Positions 33,146-42,234 of a DNA stretch of 43,502 nt are shown in pieces. The stretch lies in contig CAJAXK010000006.1 of NCBI GenBank assembly GCA_903946925.1, positions 1-43,502 on the forward strand, in the 5' to 3' direction. Source of the stretch: an uncultured Bacteroidales bacterium (GTDB taxonomy: Bacteria; Bacteroidota; Bacteroidia; Bacteroidales; UBA4417). Under the pieces are notes generated by a model. It was not told where the DNA came from. It saw nothing but the letters and a program-made list of their open reading frames with translations, and ran no database searches. Both the position numbers and the translations under genes were made by a program. Position 1 is the first letter of the stretch; each line of letters starts with the position of its first letter.

Positions 33146-36040
33146 ATGAAAAACACACTACTTTGCATTTTATTACTGATAAGCGTTTTTGTTAATGCGC
33201 AGGCTCCGGCTATTCCCGACAGCACTTTTAACGGAACGGGCCGGAAAATTTTTTCAATTCAGAATTATACACTTAGTTTTGGCGACAATGTAGCTGTACA
33301 GCCTGATGGAAAAATAATTATGACCGGTGCAGCCATGTCTTTAGGAGGAGAGGCAAATCTGGCCGTGGTTCGAATGAATACAGATGGTAGTTATGATAAT
33401 ACTTTCGGAACTTCAGGAACTTCAATTGTCGACCTCGGTGTGTTGGACGCTCAGGGGGGATTCGAACCTGAGATTTATATTCAGGCTGATGGTAAAATTG
33501 TTATTTGTGGATATACAATGGAAGTTCCAATGGAAAATGAAATGCTGGTATGCAGACTCTTACCAAATGGTTCGCTTGATGCAGGCTTTGGAACCGGAGG
33601 AAAAACCTGGGTAAGTGTATTGGATCCAACTATGCCTCATAACGCTTATGCTGTTACTGGTGATGCAGCAGGGAATATCTATGCCTGTGGTTCTGTCCGC
33701 ACGGGCGGTTTGCCTTTCAACCAGTCAGCTATAGTAATTAAACTCACCCCAAGCGGCCAGCTTGATCCTACATTTTCGGAGGATGGTAAAATAGCCTTAA
33801 CTCCTTCAACCTTAAATAATTGGGCGTTTGGCATTGCAGTTCAGGCAGATGGGAAAGTTATAGTTGGTGGCTATTCAGGTTTACCTGCCGATTTTATGGC
33901 CCTAAGGCTGCTTCCTGATGGGACTTACGACCCAACTTTTGGCACCAACGGTATAACAAAGGTTGATATTGCCGGCACAAATACAGCAGATGAATGTAAA
34001 GGGATGACAATAGCTCCTGATGGAAAAATACTTCTTGCCGGGCACACTTATTACGAAGCTACAACTGGTTACGCAGCTGCTATGGTGAGGCTTACAGCTG
34101 ATGGCATGCCCGACAATACTTTTGGTAACAACGGAAAGTTCGTTTATCCCGTTGCAAATACTATGTACGATATTGAAAATATGTACAATGTTGTAGCGCA
34201 GCCTAATGGCAAATACCTTTTGAGCGGTGATGCAATGAAGAACGGCAATACAGATTTTGCTGTACTTAGCATTAAACCTGATGGCACGCTAGATCAGAGT
34301 TTTAATCAAACGGGTGTTCTTACTATTGATGTAACAGGTACCGGAAAGGCGGATTTGGGCTATGGTCTGGCATTGCAGGCTGATGGAAAAATATTAGTGT
34401 CGGGTAATACCCAGATATCTGAATATTCAAACCAAACATACTCAATTATGAGGATATTAAACAGTGAGCTCATGGCTGCGTTTTCAGCCGCTCCTACTCT
34501 TGCATGCATAGGACAACAAGTACAATATACAAATGGATCTATAGGCAATAACCTTTCTTATAACTGGTATTTTGAAGGGGGAACACCTGTTACATCTACC
34601 ATGCAAAACCCTCTCATAACCTACAACTTGCCAGGTATTTTCGATACAAGACTTGTCGTTTCTAATCCTAATACGGCAGATACACTTGTAAAAAACAATC
34701 TGGTCGAAATACGTAATTTACCAGTTGCCCCATCTGTTCCAACCGGGCTCACCCTGGTGTGTGGCACACAGAGTCTTCAATATGAAACACAGGCAGTTGA
34801 TTTTGCTTCATCCTATACCTGGGTTGTCACTCCTGCTGCTGCCGGAACTCTGTCCGGAAACAACACAACGGTAACATTTACTTCTTCACTTGGTTACACG
34901 GGACCATACACTGTTAAAGTTCAGGCTACCGGACTGTGTGGTAGTAGCCCATGGTCACCTGAACTATCCTGTCACTTATATGCTATGCCGGCAGTATTCT
35001 CAATGTTGGGGGGTGGGAATTATTGTCAGGGAACCAATGGTGTAACAATTTCACTTTCAGGTTCTGAAACCGGTGTAAATTATGAACTTTACCATAACGG
35101 AATCTCCACAGGTCAAATTCAGGCCGGAACAGGCAATCCGGTATCCTGGCCTCCGGTAACATTGGATGGAAACTACACTTCAATGGCGTTCAGTGATTTT
35201 TGTTCTGATCAAATGACCGGACAATCCGTTGTAACGATGATTTCGATTCCGGTTCAGCCTGATATTCCTATTGGCGCTATTCAGGCTTGTAAAGGCTTGT
35301 CAGGCAATTATCATACTTACAATGTACCTTCTGCTGCTTCGTATAACTGGACTCTTGATCCTTCCAATGCTGGCGTACTTTTACCAAATGGTACCGAGGT
35401 AACAGTTAATTGGAGTTCAACCTATACAGGAGTTGCCCAACTGAAGGTAAATGCTGAAAATGAATGTGGAATAAGCCCGGCTTCCCCGGCTCTTTCAATT
35501 ACGGTGTATGACGTTCCTGTGCCGGTAATAACCGGGCAGCAGGTTGTTTGCACAGGTTGGACAACCAGCTATGAAACAACAGCAAATGCAGGAAATAGTT
35601 ATAACTGGACAGTTGCAGGTGGAACTATTGTTTCAGGTGCAGGCACCCCGCAGATCGAAGTTTTATGGAACGTTTCCGGAACGGGAACAATACAAGTGGA
35701 TGAGATCAATACAGTAAATTGTACAGGTACATCTCAAGTTTATAATGTATTGGTTGATCCATGCGTAGGAATTGAAGAAAATCAAACAAATACAACATTA
35801 AACATTTATCCAAATCCTAGCTCATCAACCATAACCATTTCTCCGGTTCTTGAGTATCCATTACCAAGTATAATAATGGTGCTGGACATTACTGGTAGGA
35901 AAGTTTTGCAAACCGAAATTCCGGCAAACTCAGCCCCTAACTACGAAATGAATATTAGCGCGCTTTCAAAAGGAATATATTTGTTACACGTTATAAATGA
36001 TGGAAAAACCGTAAAACAGATGAAACTTGTAAAAAAATAG
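33146..36040 (+). CDS. Secreted delta-60-repeat / PKD protein with type IX sorting domain
   Basis: The 964-residue protein has a signal peptide (MKNTLLCILLLISVFVNAQ). Residues ~25-440 hold about seven delta-60 repeats (for example LPNGSLDAGFGTGGK, PSGQLDPTFSEDGK, PDGTYDPTFGTNGI), which are propeller-like units. A PKD domain follows (~450-530: YNWYFEGGTPVTST, NTADTLVKN), then several Ig/PKD-like beta domains. The last ~75 residues are a type A C-terminal sorting domain (LNIYPNPSSSTITI ... DITGRKVLQ ... LSKGIYLLHVINDGKTVKQMKLVKK, given in parts), so the protein should leave through the type IX system and be anchored or released at the surface. It ends before a strong terminator. Confidence 0.9.
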   Translation: MKNTLLCILLLISVFVNAQAPAIPDSTFNGTGRKIFSIQNYTLSFGDNVAVQPDGKIIMTGAAMSLGGEANLAVVRMNTDGSYDNTFGTSGTSIVDLGVLDAQGGFEPEIYIQADGKIVICGYTMEVPMENEMLVCRLLPNGSLDAGFGTGGKTWVSVLDPTMPHNAYAVTGDAAGNIYACGSVRTGGLPFNQSAIVIKLTPSGQLDPTFSEDGKIALTPSTLNNWAFGIAVQADGKVIVGGYSGLPADFMALRLLPDGTYDPTFGTNGITKVDIAGTNTADECKGMTIAPDGKILLAGHTYYEATTGYAAAMVRLTADGMPDNTFGNNGKFVYPVANTMYDIENMYNVVAQPNGKYLLSGDAMKNGNTDFAVLSIKPDGTLDQSFNQTGVLTIDVTGTGKADLGYGLALQADGKILVSGNTQISEYSNQTYSIMRILNSELMAAFSAAPTLACIGQQVQYTNGSIGNNLSYNWYFEGGTPVTSTMQNPLITYNLPGIFDTRLVVSNPNTADTLVKNNLVEIRNLPVAPSVPTGLTLVCGTQSLQYETQAVDFASSYTWVVTPAAAGTLSGNNTTVTFTSSLGYTGPYTVKVQATGLCGSSPWSPELSCHLYAMPAVFSMLGGGNYCQGTNGVTISLSGSETGVNYELYHNGISTGQIQAGTGNPVSWPPVTLDGNYTSMAFSDFCSDQMTGQSVVTMISIPVQPDIPIGAIQACKGLSGNYHTYNVPSAASYNWTLDPSNAGVLLPNGTEVTVNWSSTYTGVAQLKVNAENECGISPASPALSITVYDVPVPVITGQQVVCTGWTTSYETTANAGNSYNWTVAGGTIVSGAGTPQIEVLWNVSGTGTIQVDEINTVNCTGTSQVYNVLVDPCVGIEENQTNTTLNIYPNPSSSTITISPVLEYPLPSIIMVLDITGRKVLQTEIPANSAPNYEMNISALSKGIYLLHVINDGKTVKQMKLVKK

Positions 36041-36057
36041 CAATCAAACACTTTAAC

Positions 36058-36092
36058 AAAAAAGGCCTGCCGTATTTAGGCAGGCCTTTTTT
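36058..36092 (+). terminator. Intrinsic terminator of the delta-60 protein gene
   Basis: AAAAAAGGCCTGCC / GGCAGGCCTTTTTT is a perfect 14-bp inverted repeat with a 7-nt loop, 17 bases after the stop codon. Confidence 0.9.
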
Positions 36093-36289
36093 GTTTATTC
36101 TTAATATTGCAACCAACCCAACCATTGAAAACAGAATGAGTATTAGAAACAAATTAGCGGAGAATCCCCAATGCGTAAAATGCAAATAATTCGATGATTA
36201 TACAAATGACGATTCAACAGTACAACTCATTGAATATCTATTATAAATGATACAGTTTATGATAAACCATGTTTAAGAACAAACTCACC

Positions 36290-37717
36290 CTAAGCATAAT
36301 CAAGCTTAACGGTATTGGTTTGTCCAGCCACATAAATTGGGGTGCTGGCAACTTTTATAAGTAAGTCACCTTTTTTAATGCGTCCTTGGGCAATCAGTTG
36401 TTCGGTAATAGCTTTAAATGTTTTGCTGGTGGAACTAACTATTTTATCGAAATACATGCCTTTTATTCCCCAAACAAGGTTTAACTTGCATAATAAGAAA
36501 TGGTTACCAGCAAAAATGAAAATTTCCTGTTTTGGCCGTTGGCTGCTTATCCGCTGTGCCGAATACCCTGTAATAGTCATTGCAATGATGGCATCGGCAT
36601 TCGATTCTATTGCCAGGCTACAGGCTGCCGACAGCACTGAGTCGGAAATAATTCGCTTTTTGTCAGCGGGGTTGGCATAATGTGGCTTATTATAAAGTTC
36701 TTCGGTTTGCTCTACCTCCCAAATAATTTTCTGCATGGTTTCCACTACCTCTTCAGGGTATAAACCAACAGAAGTTTCACCGCTGAGCATAACAGCATCG
36801 GCGCCGTCCATAACCGAATTGGCAACATCGTTCACTTCGGCACGTGTAGGTCTAATGTTGTTTATCATGCCCTCCATCATTTGCGTTGCAACAATTATTG
36901 GTTTCGAAACCTGGTTGCATTTCCGGATAAGCTTTTTCTGCACCAAAGGAACTTGCTCCAAAGGAAGCTCAACACCCAAATCGCCACGGGCAACCATTAC
37001 CGCATCAGCTTCGGCAATTATCCCATCCATGTTTTTAACAGCCTCAGGTTTTTCTATTTTAGCAATAATGCCCGGAATATTTTCTATAACACCTAAGTCG
37101 GTTATTGCTGATTTTAAATAAATTATATCTTCGGCCTTACGCACAAACGATAAAGCTATCCAGTTTAGTTTATGTTCGAGGATGAAGGCAAGGTCGCGTT
37201 TATCTTTTTCGGTAAGCGATGGTAGCGAGACAACTGTATTAGGCAGATTAACACCCTTTTTGCTTGATAATACACCACCGTGTATCACTTTTACTTTCAC
37301 TTCATCAATGCCATTGGTTTCGATGACCCTGAAAAGCAGCTTCCCATCATCGAGCAGCAGATCCTCGCCTGATTTTACGTCACGAGCAAATTCGGGATAA
37401 GTAATAAAAAGCCGATCGGCAGTACATGCACACTCGTTAGTGGTAAAAACAAGTTCGTGCCCATCGGGCATCATTGCCTGGTTGTCGGCAAATGTGCCGA
37501 TGCGGATTTTAGGTCCCTGCAAATCGCCCAACAAAGCCACATGGGTTCCCAATTCATCATTCAGCGATCGTACATGTTCAATCACCGACAAATGGTCGTT
37601 GTAAGCACCATGCGAAAAATTTAAACGAAATACATCTACACCGGCTTTAATGAGTTTCAGCAACATTTCGCGGCTTGCACATGCTGGCCCAACAGTGGCT
37701 ACAATTTTTGTTCTCAT
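36290..37717 (-). CDS. pyk: Pyruvate kinase
   Basis: It converts phosphoenolpyruvate and ADP to pyruvate and ATP, the last step of glycolysis. The 475 residues match the usual length. Seen are MRTKIVATVGPACASREML at the start, VFRLNFSHGAYNDH, GDLQGPKIRIG, IAKIEKPEAVKNMDGI with the catalytic lysine, VARGDLGVELP, IVATQMMEGMI, RPTRAEVNDVANSVMDGADAVMLSGETSVG in successive parts, and a C-terminal allosteric-type domain (~345-475). It is encoded nine bases after the cation transporter, in the same direction. Confidence 0.96.
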   Translation of the reverse strand: MRTKIVATVGPACASREMLLKLIKAGVDVFRLNFSHGAYNDHLSVIEHVRSLNDELGTHVALLGDLQGPKIRIGTFADNQAMMPDGHELVFTTNECACTADRLFITYPEFARDVKSGEDLLLDDGKLLFRVIETNGIDEVKVKVIHGGVLSSKKGVNLPNTVVSLPSLTEKDKRDLAFILEHKLNWIALSFVRKAEDIIYLKSAITDLGVIENIPGIIAKIEKPEAVKNMDGIIAEADAVMVARGDLGVELPLEQVPLVQKKLIRKCNQVSKPIIVATQMMEGMINNIRPTRAEVNDVANSVMDGADAVMLSGETSVGLYPEEVVETMQKIIWEVEQTEELYNKPHYANPADKKRIISDSVLSAACSLAIESNADAIIAMTITGYSAQRISSQRPKQEIFIFAGNHFLLCKLNLVWGIKGMYFDKIVSSTSKTFKAITEQLIAQGRIKKGDLLIKVASTPIYVAGQTNTVKLDYA

Positions 37718-37726
37718 ACTAAAGTG

Positions 37727-38644
37727 TTAAAATTTATGGTTCCTTACTGAATCTTGTATTTCGATATAAAGGGTCCCAATTTCTGGAATTGCTTTTTTAA
37801 GCTCAAGTTTCAATTTCTCAATCATATCTTCGGCTTCGGAGCCTTTCATATCGTCGTTTATATCAACCGATATTAAAACCAGATAGCTGCTGTCACCCAT
37901 AACCATGGTTTGCAGGCGATTGATGTGCTTTACATTTTTAAATTTGTGAATAATATTACGGATTACCTGCCGGCGTTCGCGAGGCATACTTTCGCCGACA
38001 ATAAGGTTTTTAACCTCGGCAATAAGTAAAATGGAAACCGCCAGGAGCAGCAGCCCTACGGTAATACTTCCTACGGCATCGAACATGGGGTTGACCAACC
38101 ATGCTAAAAGTGTTGATATTAGTACGATAACCATACCGGCCATGGCAGCCGAATCTTCAAGCACCACCACAACAAGGCTTACCTGGGTTGATGCCTTTAT
38201 GGCTTTAAAAAATGGCAGTTTTGTGGTTTTGCGGAATTCGCTGAAAGCCACCTGGAACGATTTGGCTTCGATAAGTATAGAGCTGATCAGCACAGCAAAA
38301 ATCCAGTAAACGTTTGTAAGTTCTTCAGGGTGAAATAGCTTATGGAACCCTTCGTAAATGCTGAACATTGCACCTACAAAAAACAATAGAACCGCTACCA
38401 TCAACGACCAAAAAAACACTTCGTTGGCATAACCGAAACTGTGCATTTCGCTTGGCAGTTTTTTGGCTTTTTTATGCCCGATAAGTAAAAGTATCTGGTT
38501 AAAACTATCGGCTGTGGAATGTATTGATTCCGCTAACATGGCAGCACTTCCGGTGATGAAAGCCACTATATATTTGATAATGGCAATCAGTAAGTTGCCT
38601 GCCAATGCAAAAATAATTGCTTTGTTTGATCCGTGGGCGCTCAT
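37727..38644 (-). CDS. Cation diffusion facilitator transporter, ZnT9-like
   Basis: The 305-residue inner-membrane protein has about six helices and a C-terminal cytoplasmic domain (~205-305). The metal-site helix 2 has His42 and Asp46 (AESIHSTADSFNQ), as in other CDF exporters. In helix 5 the usual HxxxD is replaced by VVVLEDSAAMAG, a variant known from the SLC30A9/ZnT9-like branch. It also shows FGYANEVFFWSLMVAVLLF, characteristic of that branch. It probably moves zinc or another divalent cation by proton exchange. It lies between rnc and pyk, and only nine bases precede pyk. Confidence 0.9.
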   Translation of the reverse strand: MSAHGSNKAIIFALAGNLLIAIIKYIVAFITGSAAMLAESIHSTADSFNQILLLIGHKKAKKLPSEMHSFGYANEVFFWSLMVAVLLFFVGAMFSIYEGFHKLFHPEELTNVYWIFAVLISSILIEAKSFQVAFSEFRKTTKLPFFKAIKASTQVSLVVVVLEDSAAMAGMVIVLISTLLAWLVNPMFDAVGSITVGLLLLAVSILLIAEVKNLIVGESMPRERRQVIRNIIHKFKNVKHINRLQTMVMGDSSYLVLISVDINDDMKGSEAEDMIEKLKLELKKAIPEIGTLYIEIQDSVRNHKF

Positions 38645-38734
38645 TCAGCAAAATTTGGATGTTAAATACGAAAAAAGGATTTCAGGATTGACCGATACAA
38701 ATATTCGGCATATTTTTAAAGGCTTTTTAAAAGG

Positions 38735-38752
38735 TTCAGGGGAAGCCCTGAA
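38735..38752 (-). terminator. Possible terminator after rnc
   Basis: TTCAGGG-GAAG-CCCTGAA is a 7-bp stem with a tetraloop, four bases beyond the rnc stop codon and followed on the minus strand by CCTTTT. The T-tract is short, so termination may be partial. Confidence 0.4.
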
Positions 38753-38755
38753 AGC

Positions 38756-39490
38756 TTATTGCTTTCCGCTTTCAATTTGCAGCAAGGCTTTCATTGCGGC
38801 ATCCTGCTCAGCACCTTTAATAGAGTAGTCGTGGCCTTTTCCCATCGAAACCTTATCAACAAGCACATCCACCTCATACTGCTTATTATAGCCCTGCCCA
38901 GCTTCGTTAACGGTTAAAAACTCAACAGTGCGTTTTTCGCGCTGCGACCATTCGATGATACGGCTTTTATAATTGGTATTGTTGTTTTCGATTTCGGTAA
39001 GGTCGAAATGTTGCTTGATAATTTTGTCAACAATTACCTTTCGTGTAAAATTGTAGCCTTTGTCGAGATAAATTGCCCCAATCAATGCCTCGAAAGCATC
39101 GCCTTTCATCGAACGATAAACATTGTTGGTTTCGGAACTTACTGTGATCAGGGAATCAATGCCCAATTTTTGGGAAAGCTTGTTCAACTGAACACGGCTT
39201 ACAATGCGCGAACGCATTTCGGTCAAGAAGCCTTCATCTTTAAAAGGGAACATTTTGAAAAGGTGGTCGGCCACAATGGCGCTTAGTATGGCATCGCCCA
39301 AATATTCGAGCCGTTCGTTGCTCATACGGTTGCCATTGTTGAGTTCAATGGCTTGTGATTTGTGGCGGAGTGCCAGTTTATACAAAAAAATATTTCCGGG
39401 ATAATACCCGAAAATATTTTTAAGTGCTACGAAAAGATGTTTGTCTTCAGAGAATGAAACCCTGATATGTTTAATGACGTGGAATGTCAA
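38756..39490 (-). CDS. rnc: Ribonuclease III
   Basis: It cleaves double-stranded RNA in rRNA maturation and mRNA turnover. The 244 residues contain the RNase III domain (~20-160) with the signature NERLEYLGDAILSAIVADHLF (shown as a family hallmark near residue 58; catalytic Glu/Asp in ERLEYLGDA), SKGDAFEALIGAIYLD-like MKGDAFEALIGAIYLD, and a C-terminal dsRNA-binding domain (~170-244: NYKSRIIEWSQ ... YSIKGAEQDAAMKALLQ). The start appears to be TTG at 39490, two bases after the fabF stop; the first in-frame ATG lies ~55 codons in, inside the catalytic domain. It is co-transcribed after acpP-fabF. Confidence 0.94.
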   Translation of the reverse strand: MTFHVIKHIRVSFSEDKHLFVALKNIFGYYPGNIFLYKLALRHKSQAIELNNGNRMSNERLEYLGDAILSAIVADHLFKMFPFKDEGFLTEMRSRIVSRVQLNKLSQKLGIDSLITVSSETNNVYRSMKGDAFEALIGAIYLDKGYNFTRKVIVDKIIKQHFDLTEIENNNTNYKSRIIEWSQREKRTVEFLTVNEAGQGYNKQYEVDVLVDKVSMGKGHDYSIKGAEQDAAMKALLQIESGKQ

Positions 39491-39492
39491 AA

Positions 39493-40746
39493 TTATTGGT
39501 CAAATTTCTTAAAAATAAGTGTGGCGTTGTGGCCACCAAAACCAAAAGTATTGCTTAAAGCTGTGTTTACAGTGGTATGCAATGCTTTGTTGAACACATA
39601 AGTTAGGGATTGGTTCACCTCCGGATCGTCAGTAAAATGGTTGATTGTTGGAGGGATAATACTATTTTTAATAGCAAAAATGGATGCCATTGCTTCAACA
39701 ACGCCAGCAGCACCTAACAAGTGCCCTGTCATTGATTTTGTTGAGTTCACATACACTTTTGAAGAATGCTCGCCAAACAATTTTGCAAGAGCGGCAGTTT
39801 CGGCTATATCCCCAAGTGGGGTCGATGTGCCATGTGTATTAACATGGTCAATGTCGTTTATCGTTAAACCTGCATCTTGAATAGCCGACCGCATTGCATT
39901 CAACGCTCCTAAGCCTTCCGGATGCGGTGCTGTAATGTGATGGGCATCAGCACTCATACCAGCTCCGGCCACTTCGGCGTAAATTTTTGCGCCTCTTGCA
40001 ATGGCATGTTCCAATTCTTCAAAAATCATTGCGCCACCACCTTCGCCCATTACAAATCCATCGCGGTCCTTATCAAAAGGACGGGAAGCGGTTAAAGGGT
40101 CGTCGTTGCGTGTGGAAAGTGCATGCATGGCATTAAAAGCTCCCACACCCATAATATTTATGGCTGCCTCGGAACCTCCGGTAACAAATGCATCGGCCAT
40201 GCCAAGCCTGATATAGTTGAACGCATCTATCAATGCATTGGCTGAAGAAGCACAAGCAGAAACAGTTGCAAAGTTTGGCCCCCTGAACCCATAGCGGATC
40301 GAAATCTGGCCTGCTGGGATGTCGGCAATCATTTTGGGAATCATCAACGGGCTGAACCGAGGTGTACCATCACCCAAGGCAAAACCAGAGATTTCATCAA
40401 AAATGGTGGTCATGCCCCCAATTCCTGATGCCCAGATAACACCAACACGGTCAAAGTTCAAGGTATCGGAAATCAACCCCGAGTCTTCAACAGCTTCGTT
40501 GGCGCATACCATGCCATACAGTGTAAAAGGATCGAACTTCCTAACCTCTTTCCTGTCGAAAAAAGCAGATGGATCGAACCCTTTAAGTTCGCAAGCAAAC
40601 TTTGTTTTGAATTTTGTTGTATCAAAACGTGTGATTGGACCAGACCCACTAACTCCATTGACCAAGCCACTCCAGAATTCCGGAGCGGTATTGCCTAATG
40701 GAGTTAGCGCGCCAAGGCCGGTAACTACTACTCGCCTTAACTTCAT
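39493..40746 (-). CDS. fabF: 3-oxoacyl-ACP synthase II (KAS II)
   Basis: It condenses malonyl-ACP with acyl-ACP in fatty-acid elongation. The 417-residue length is standard. Seen are RRVVVTGLGALTPLGN at the start, the nucleophile region TVSACASSANALIDAF with Cys near residue 165, HVNTHGTSTPLGD with the first catalytic His, NSTKSMTGHLLGAAG with Lys and the second His, and SNTFGFGGHNATLIF at the end. It follows acpP by 14 bases and is followed two bases later by rnc, a conserved bacterial order. Confidence 0.97.
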   Translation of the reverse strand: MKLRRVVVTGLGALTPLGNTAPEFWSGLVNGVSGSGPITRFDTTKFKTKFACELKGFDPSAFFDRKEVRKFDPFTLYGMVCANEAVEDSGLISDTLNFDRVGVIWASGIGGMTTIFDEISGFALGDGTPRFSPLMIPKMIADIPAGQISIRYGFRGPNFATVSACASSANALIDAFNYIRLGMADAFVTGGSEAAINIMGVGAFNAMHALSTRNDDPLTASRPFDKDRDGFVMGEGGGAMIFEELEHAIARGAKIYAEVAGAGMSADAHHITAPHPEGLGALNAMRSAIQDAGLTINDIDHVNTHGTSTPLGDIAETAALAKLFGEHSSKVYVNSTKSMTGHLLGAAGVVEAMASIFAIKNSIIPPTINHFTDDPEVNQSLTYVFNKALHTTVNTALSNTFGFGGHNATLIFKKFDQ

Positions 40747-40760
40747 CGAATGGATTTTAC

Positions 40761-40997
40761 TTATTTCGCGTTGCTTTCGAGGTAAGTGATAGCATCACCT
40801 ACTGTACTGATTTTTTCAGCCTGATCATCAGGAATAGCAATGTTGAATTCCTTTTCGAATTCCATGATCAGTTCAACGGTGTCCAGTGAATCGGCACCCA
40901 GGTCGTTGGTGAAACTTGCTGCAGGGTTTACTTCTTTTTCATCAACTCCCAGCTTATCAACGATAATAGCTTTTACTCTTGTTGCAATGTCGGACAT
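40761..40997 (-). CDS. acpP: Acyl carrier protein
   Basis: The 78-residue acidic carrier holds growing fatty acids on a phosphopantetheine arm. The attachment serine is Ser37 in [20 protein letters not shown]. The length and four-helix pattern are normal. It is the first gene of the acpP-fabF-rnc operon. Confidence 0.97.
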   Translation of the reverse strand: MSDIATRVKAIIVDKLGVDEKEVNPAASFTNDLGADSLDTVELIMEFEKEFNIAIPDDQAEKISTVGDAITYLESNAK

Positions 40998-41026
40998 TGT
41001 TAAACGCTTTAATTGGTTTTAGCTTG

Positions 41027-41057
41027 CAAAGAAATAACAAATTCGCCGATAAAACAA
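41027..41057 (-). promoter_or_regulatory. Possible promoter of acpP-fabF-rnc
   Basis: On the minus strand a TTG at 41055-41057 is followed after 20 bases by TTTCTTTG (41027-41034), one mismatch from TAnnTTTG, giving a leader of roughly 25-30 bases before the acpP ATG. Confidence 0.4.
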
Positions 41058-41311
41058 TATTTACCCATATTATTTTACTTGTTTCCCGGTTTTATTGTTG
41101 TAAATGAATGGATTACATTATTATTTATTCAATCTGATTTTAAGTCGGAAGGTGCTGGATTAAGCAATTTTAAACACATTAAGAAGTTATTTTACTAATA
41201 TGTCGCATAGATTTTGTTATTTTGAAGGAAAAATTACCAGAGCGGGTTTGAGTTTCAGGCCCATCATCCGAAATGTTTAGAATCAGATTCTTCTGTTGTA
41301 TCTACTTTATT
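41058..41311. other. Remaining divergent intergenic region between acpP and purN
   Basis: AT-rich with no supported gene. It must contain the purN promoter, but I could not identify a box with good match and spacing. Confidence 0.4.
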
Positions 41312-41899
41312 ATGAACCCTAAAAGAATAGCCATTTTTGCATCAGGTAACGGTAGCAATGCCCAACGCATAGCAGAGTACTTTACTGGATTTAGTTCAGT
41401 GGAAATTTCAGCAATTTATTGTAATAACAAGAATGCGTTTGTTTTGGAAAGGGCAAAAGCACTGAACATACCTTCGATGCTTTTTGACAAGGATACTTTT
41501 TATAATTCCAACTCGGTTTTGTTGGATTTAAAGCAGAAAGGCATTGACTGGATTGTTTTGGCTGGTTTTTTATGGCTTATCCCGGCTGATATTTTAAAAG
41601 CTTTTCCCCAAAGGATAATAAACATACATCCCGCTTTATTGCCTGCTTATGGTGGAAAAGGCATGTATGGCATGAAAGTCCACGAATCGGTGATTGCTTC
41701 GGGCGAGACCGAAAGCGGGATAACCATCCACTTTGTAAATGAAAATTACGATGAAGGGGATATTGTTTTTCAGGCACGGTGTGCAATTAACAAAGGTGAT
41801 ACTGCGGAAATGTTAGCCGCGAAAATCCATGGATTGGAGTATGAGCATTTCCCATTGGTATTAGAAAAGTTATTTACTGAGGAGGTTGTTGGTTATTAG
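41312..41899 (+). CDS. purN: Phosphoribosylglycinamide formyltransferase
   Basis: It transfers a formyl group from 10-formyl-tetrahydrofolate to GAR in purine synthesis. I use the ATG at 41312 (195 residues: MNPKRIAIFASGNGSNAQRI); the frame extends 13 codons upstream. The phosphate-binding GNGSN loop, IINIHPALLPAYGGKGMYG with the catalytic Asn and His, and HFVNENYDEGDIV with the catalytic Asp are all present. The divergent purN/acpP arrangement is common in Bacteroidota. Confidence 0.95.
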   Translation: MNPKRIAIFASGNGSNAQRIAEYFTGFSSVEISAIYCNNKNAFVLERAKALNIPSMLFDKDTFYNSNSVLLDLKQKGIDWIVLAGFLWLIPADILKAFPQRIINIHPALLPAYGGKGMYGMKVHESVIASGETESGITIHFVNENYDEGDIVFQARCAINKGDTAEMLAAKIHGLEYEHFPLVLEKLFTEEVVGY

Positions 41900-41901
41900 T
41901 G

Positions 41902-41928
41902 AATAGAAAATAGAAAAATAGAAAATAG
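41902..41928. repeat. Short degenerate 7-8-nt repeat (AATAGAA type)
   Basis: Units AATAGAA, AATAGAAA, AATAGAA and a partial unit start three bases after the purN stop codon and run up to the palindromic element at 41931. Confidence 0.6.
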
Positions 41929-41930
41929 TT

Positions 41931-42154
41931 GAGTCCACTACGAAAAGTCTTTTTTGCCCCAAAGGCTCAAAAACTCTAAGTTTACTCATAAATGCTTGTT
42001 TTTAAAGGAATTTGTTTCGACAGGCTCAACACATCGCGTGATATCGCTTCGCTAAGTTCACTAAGATTATAGTGCTGATCAACTACACTCTGTGTGCCTC
42101 TTTGTCCTCTGTGCCTCCGTGGTTTTCTTTTTTTAGGGTTATCGGAGCGGACTC
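41931..42154. repeat. Second palindromic intergenic element with ~9-nt internal repeats
   Basis: The ends GAGTCC (41931-41936) and GGACTC (42149-42154) are inverted. CGAAAAGTC on the left faces TATCGGAGC on the right. The inner right side has ~9-nt units (CCTCTTTGT, CCTCTGTGC, CTCCGTGGT) and the inner left side has AAAGGCTCAAAAACTC-like units in opposite sense. The middle contains TTTCGACAGGCTCAAC. The left 17 bases match the element at 7209 closely. It separates the convergent purN and buk genes; 42155-42234 holds nothing recognised. Confidence 0.6.
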
Positions 42155-42234
42155 ATAGTGAGGACTTTTAACTCCGCAGTTTCTAATAGACTTTTGCTTA
42201 TAACTATTTTCGATTCCTTACCAAGCTATAACAA

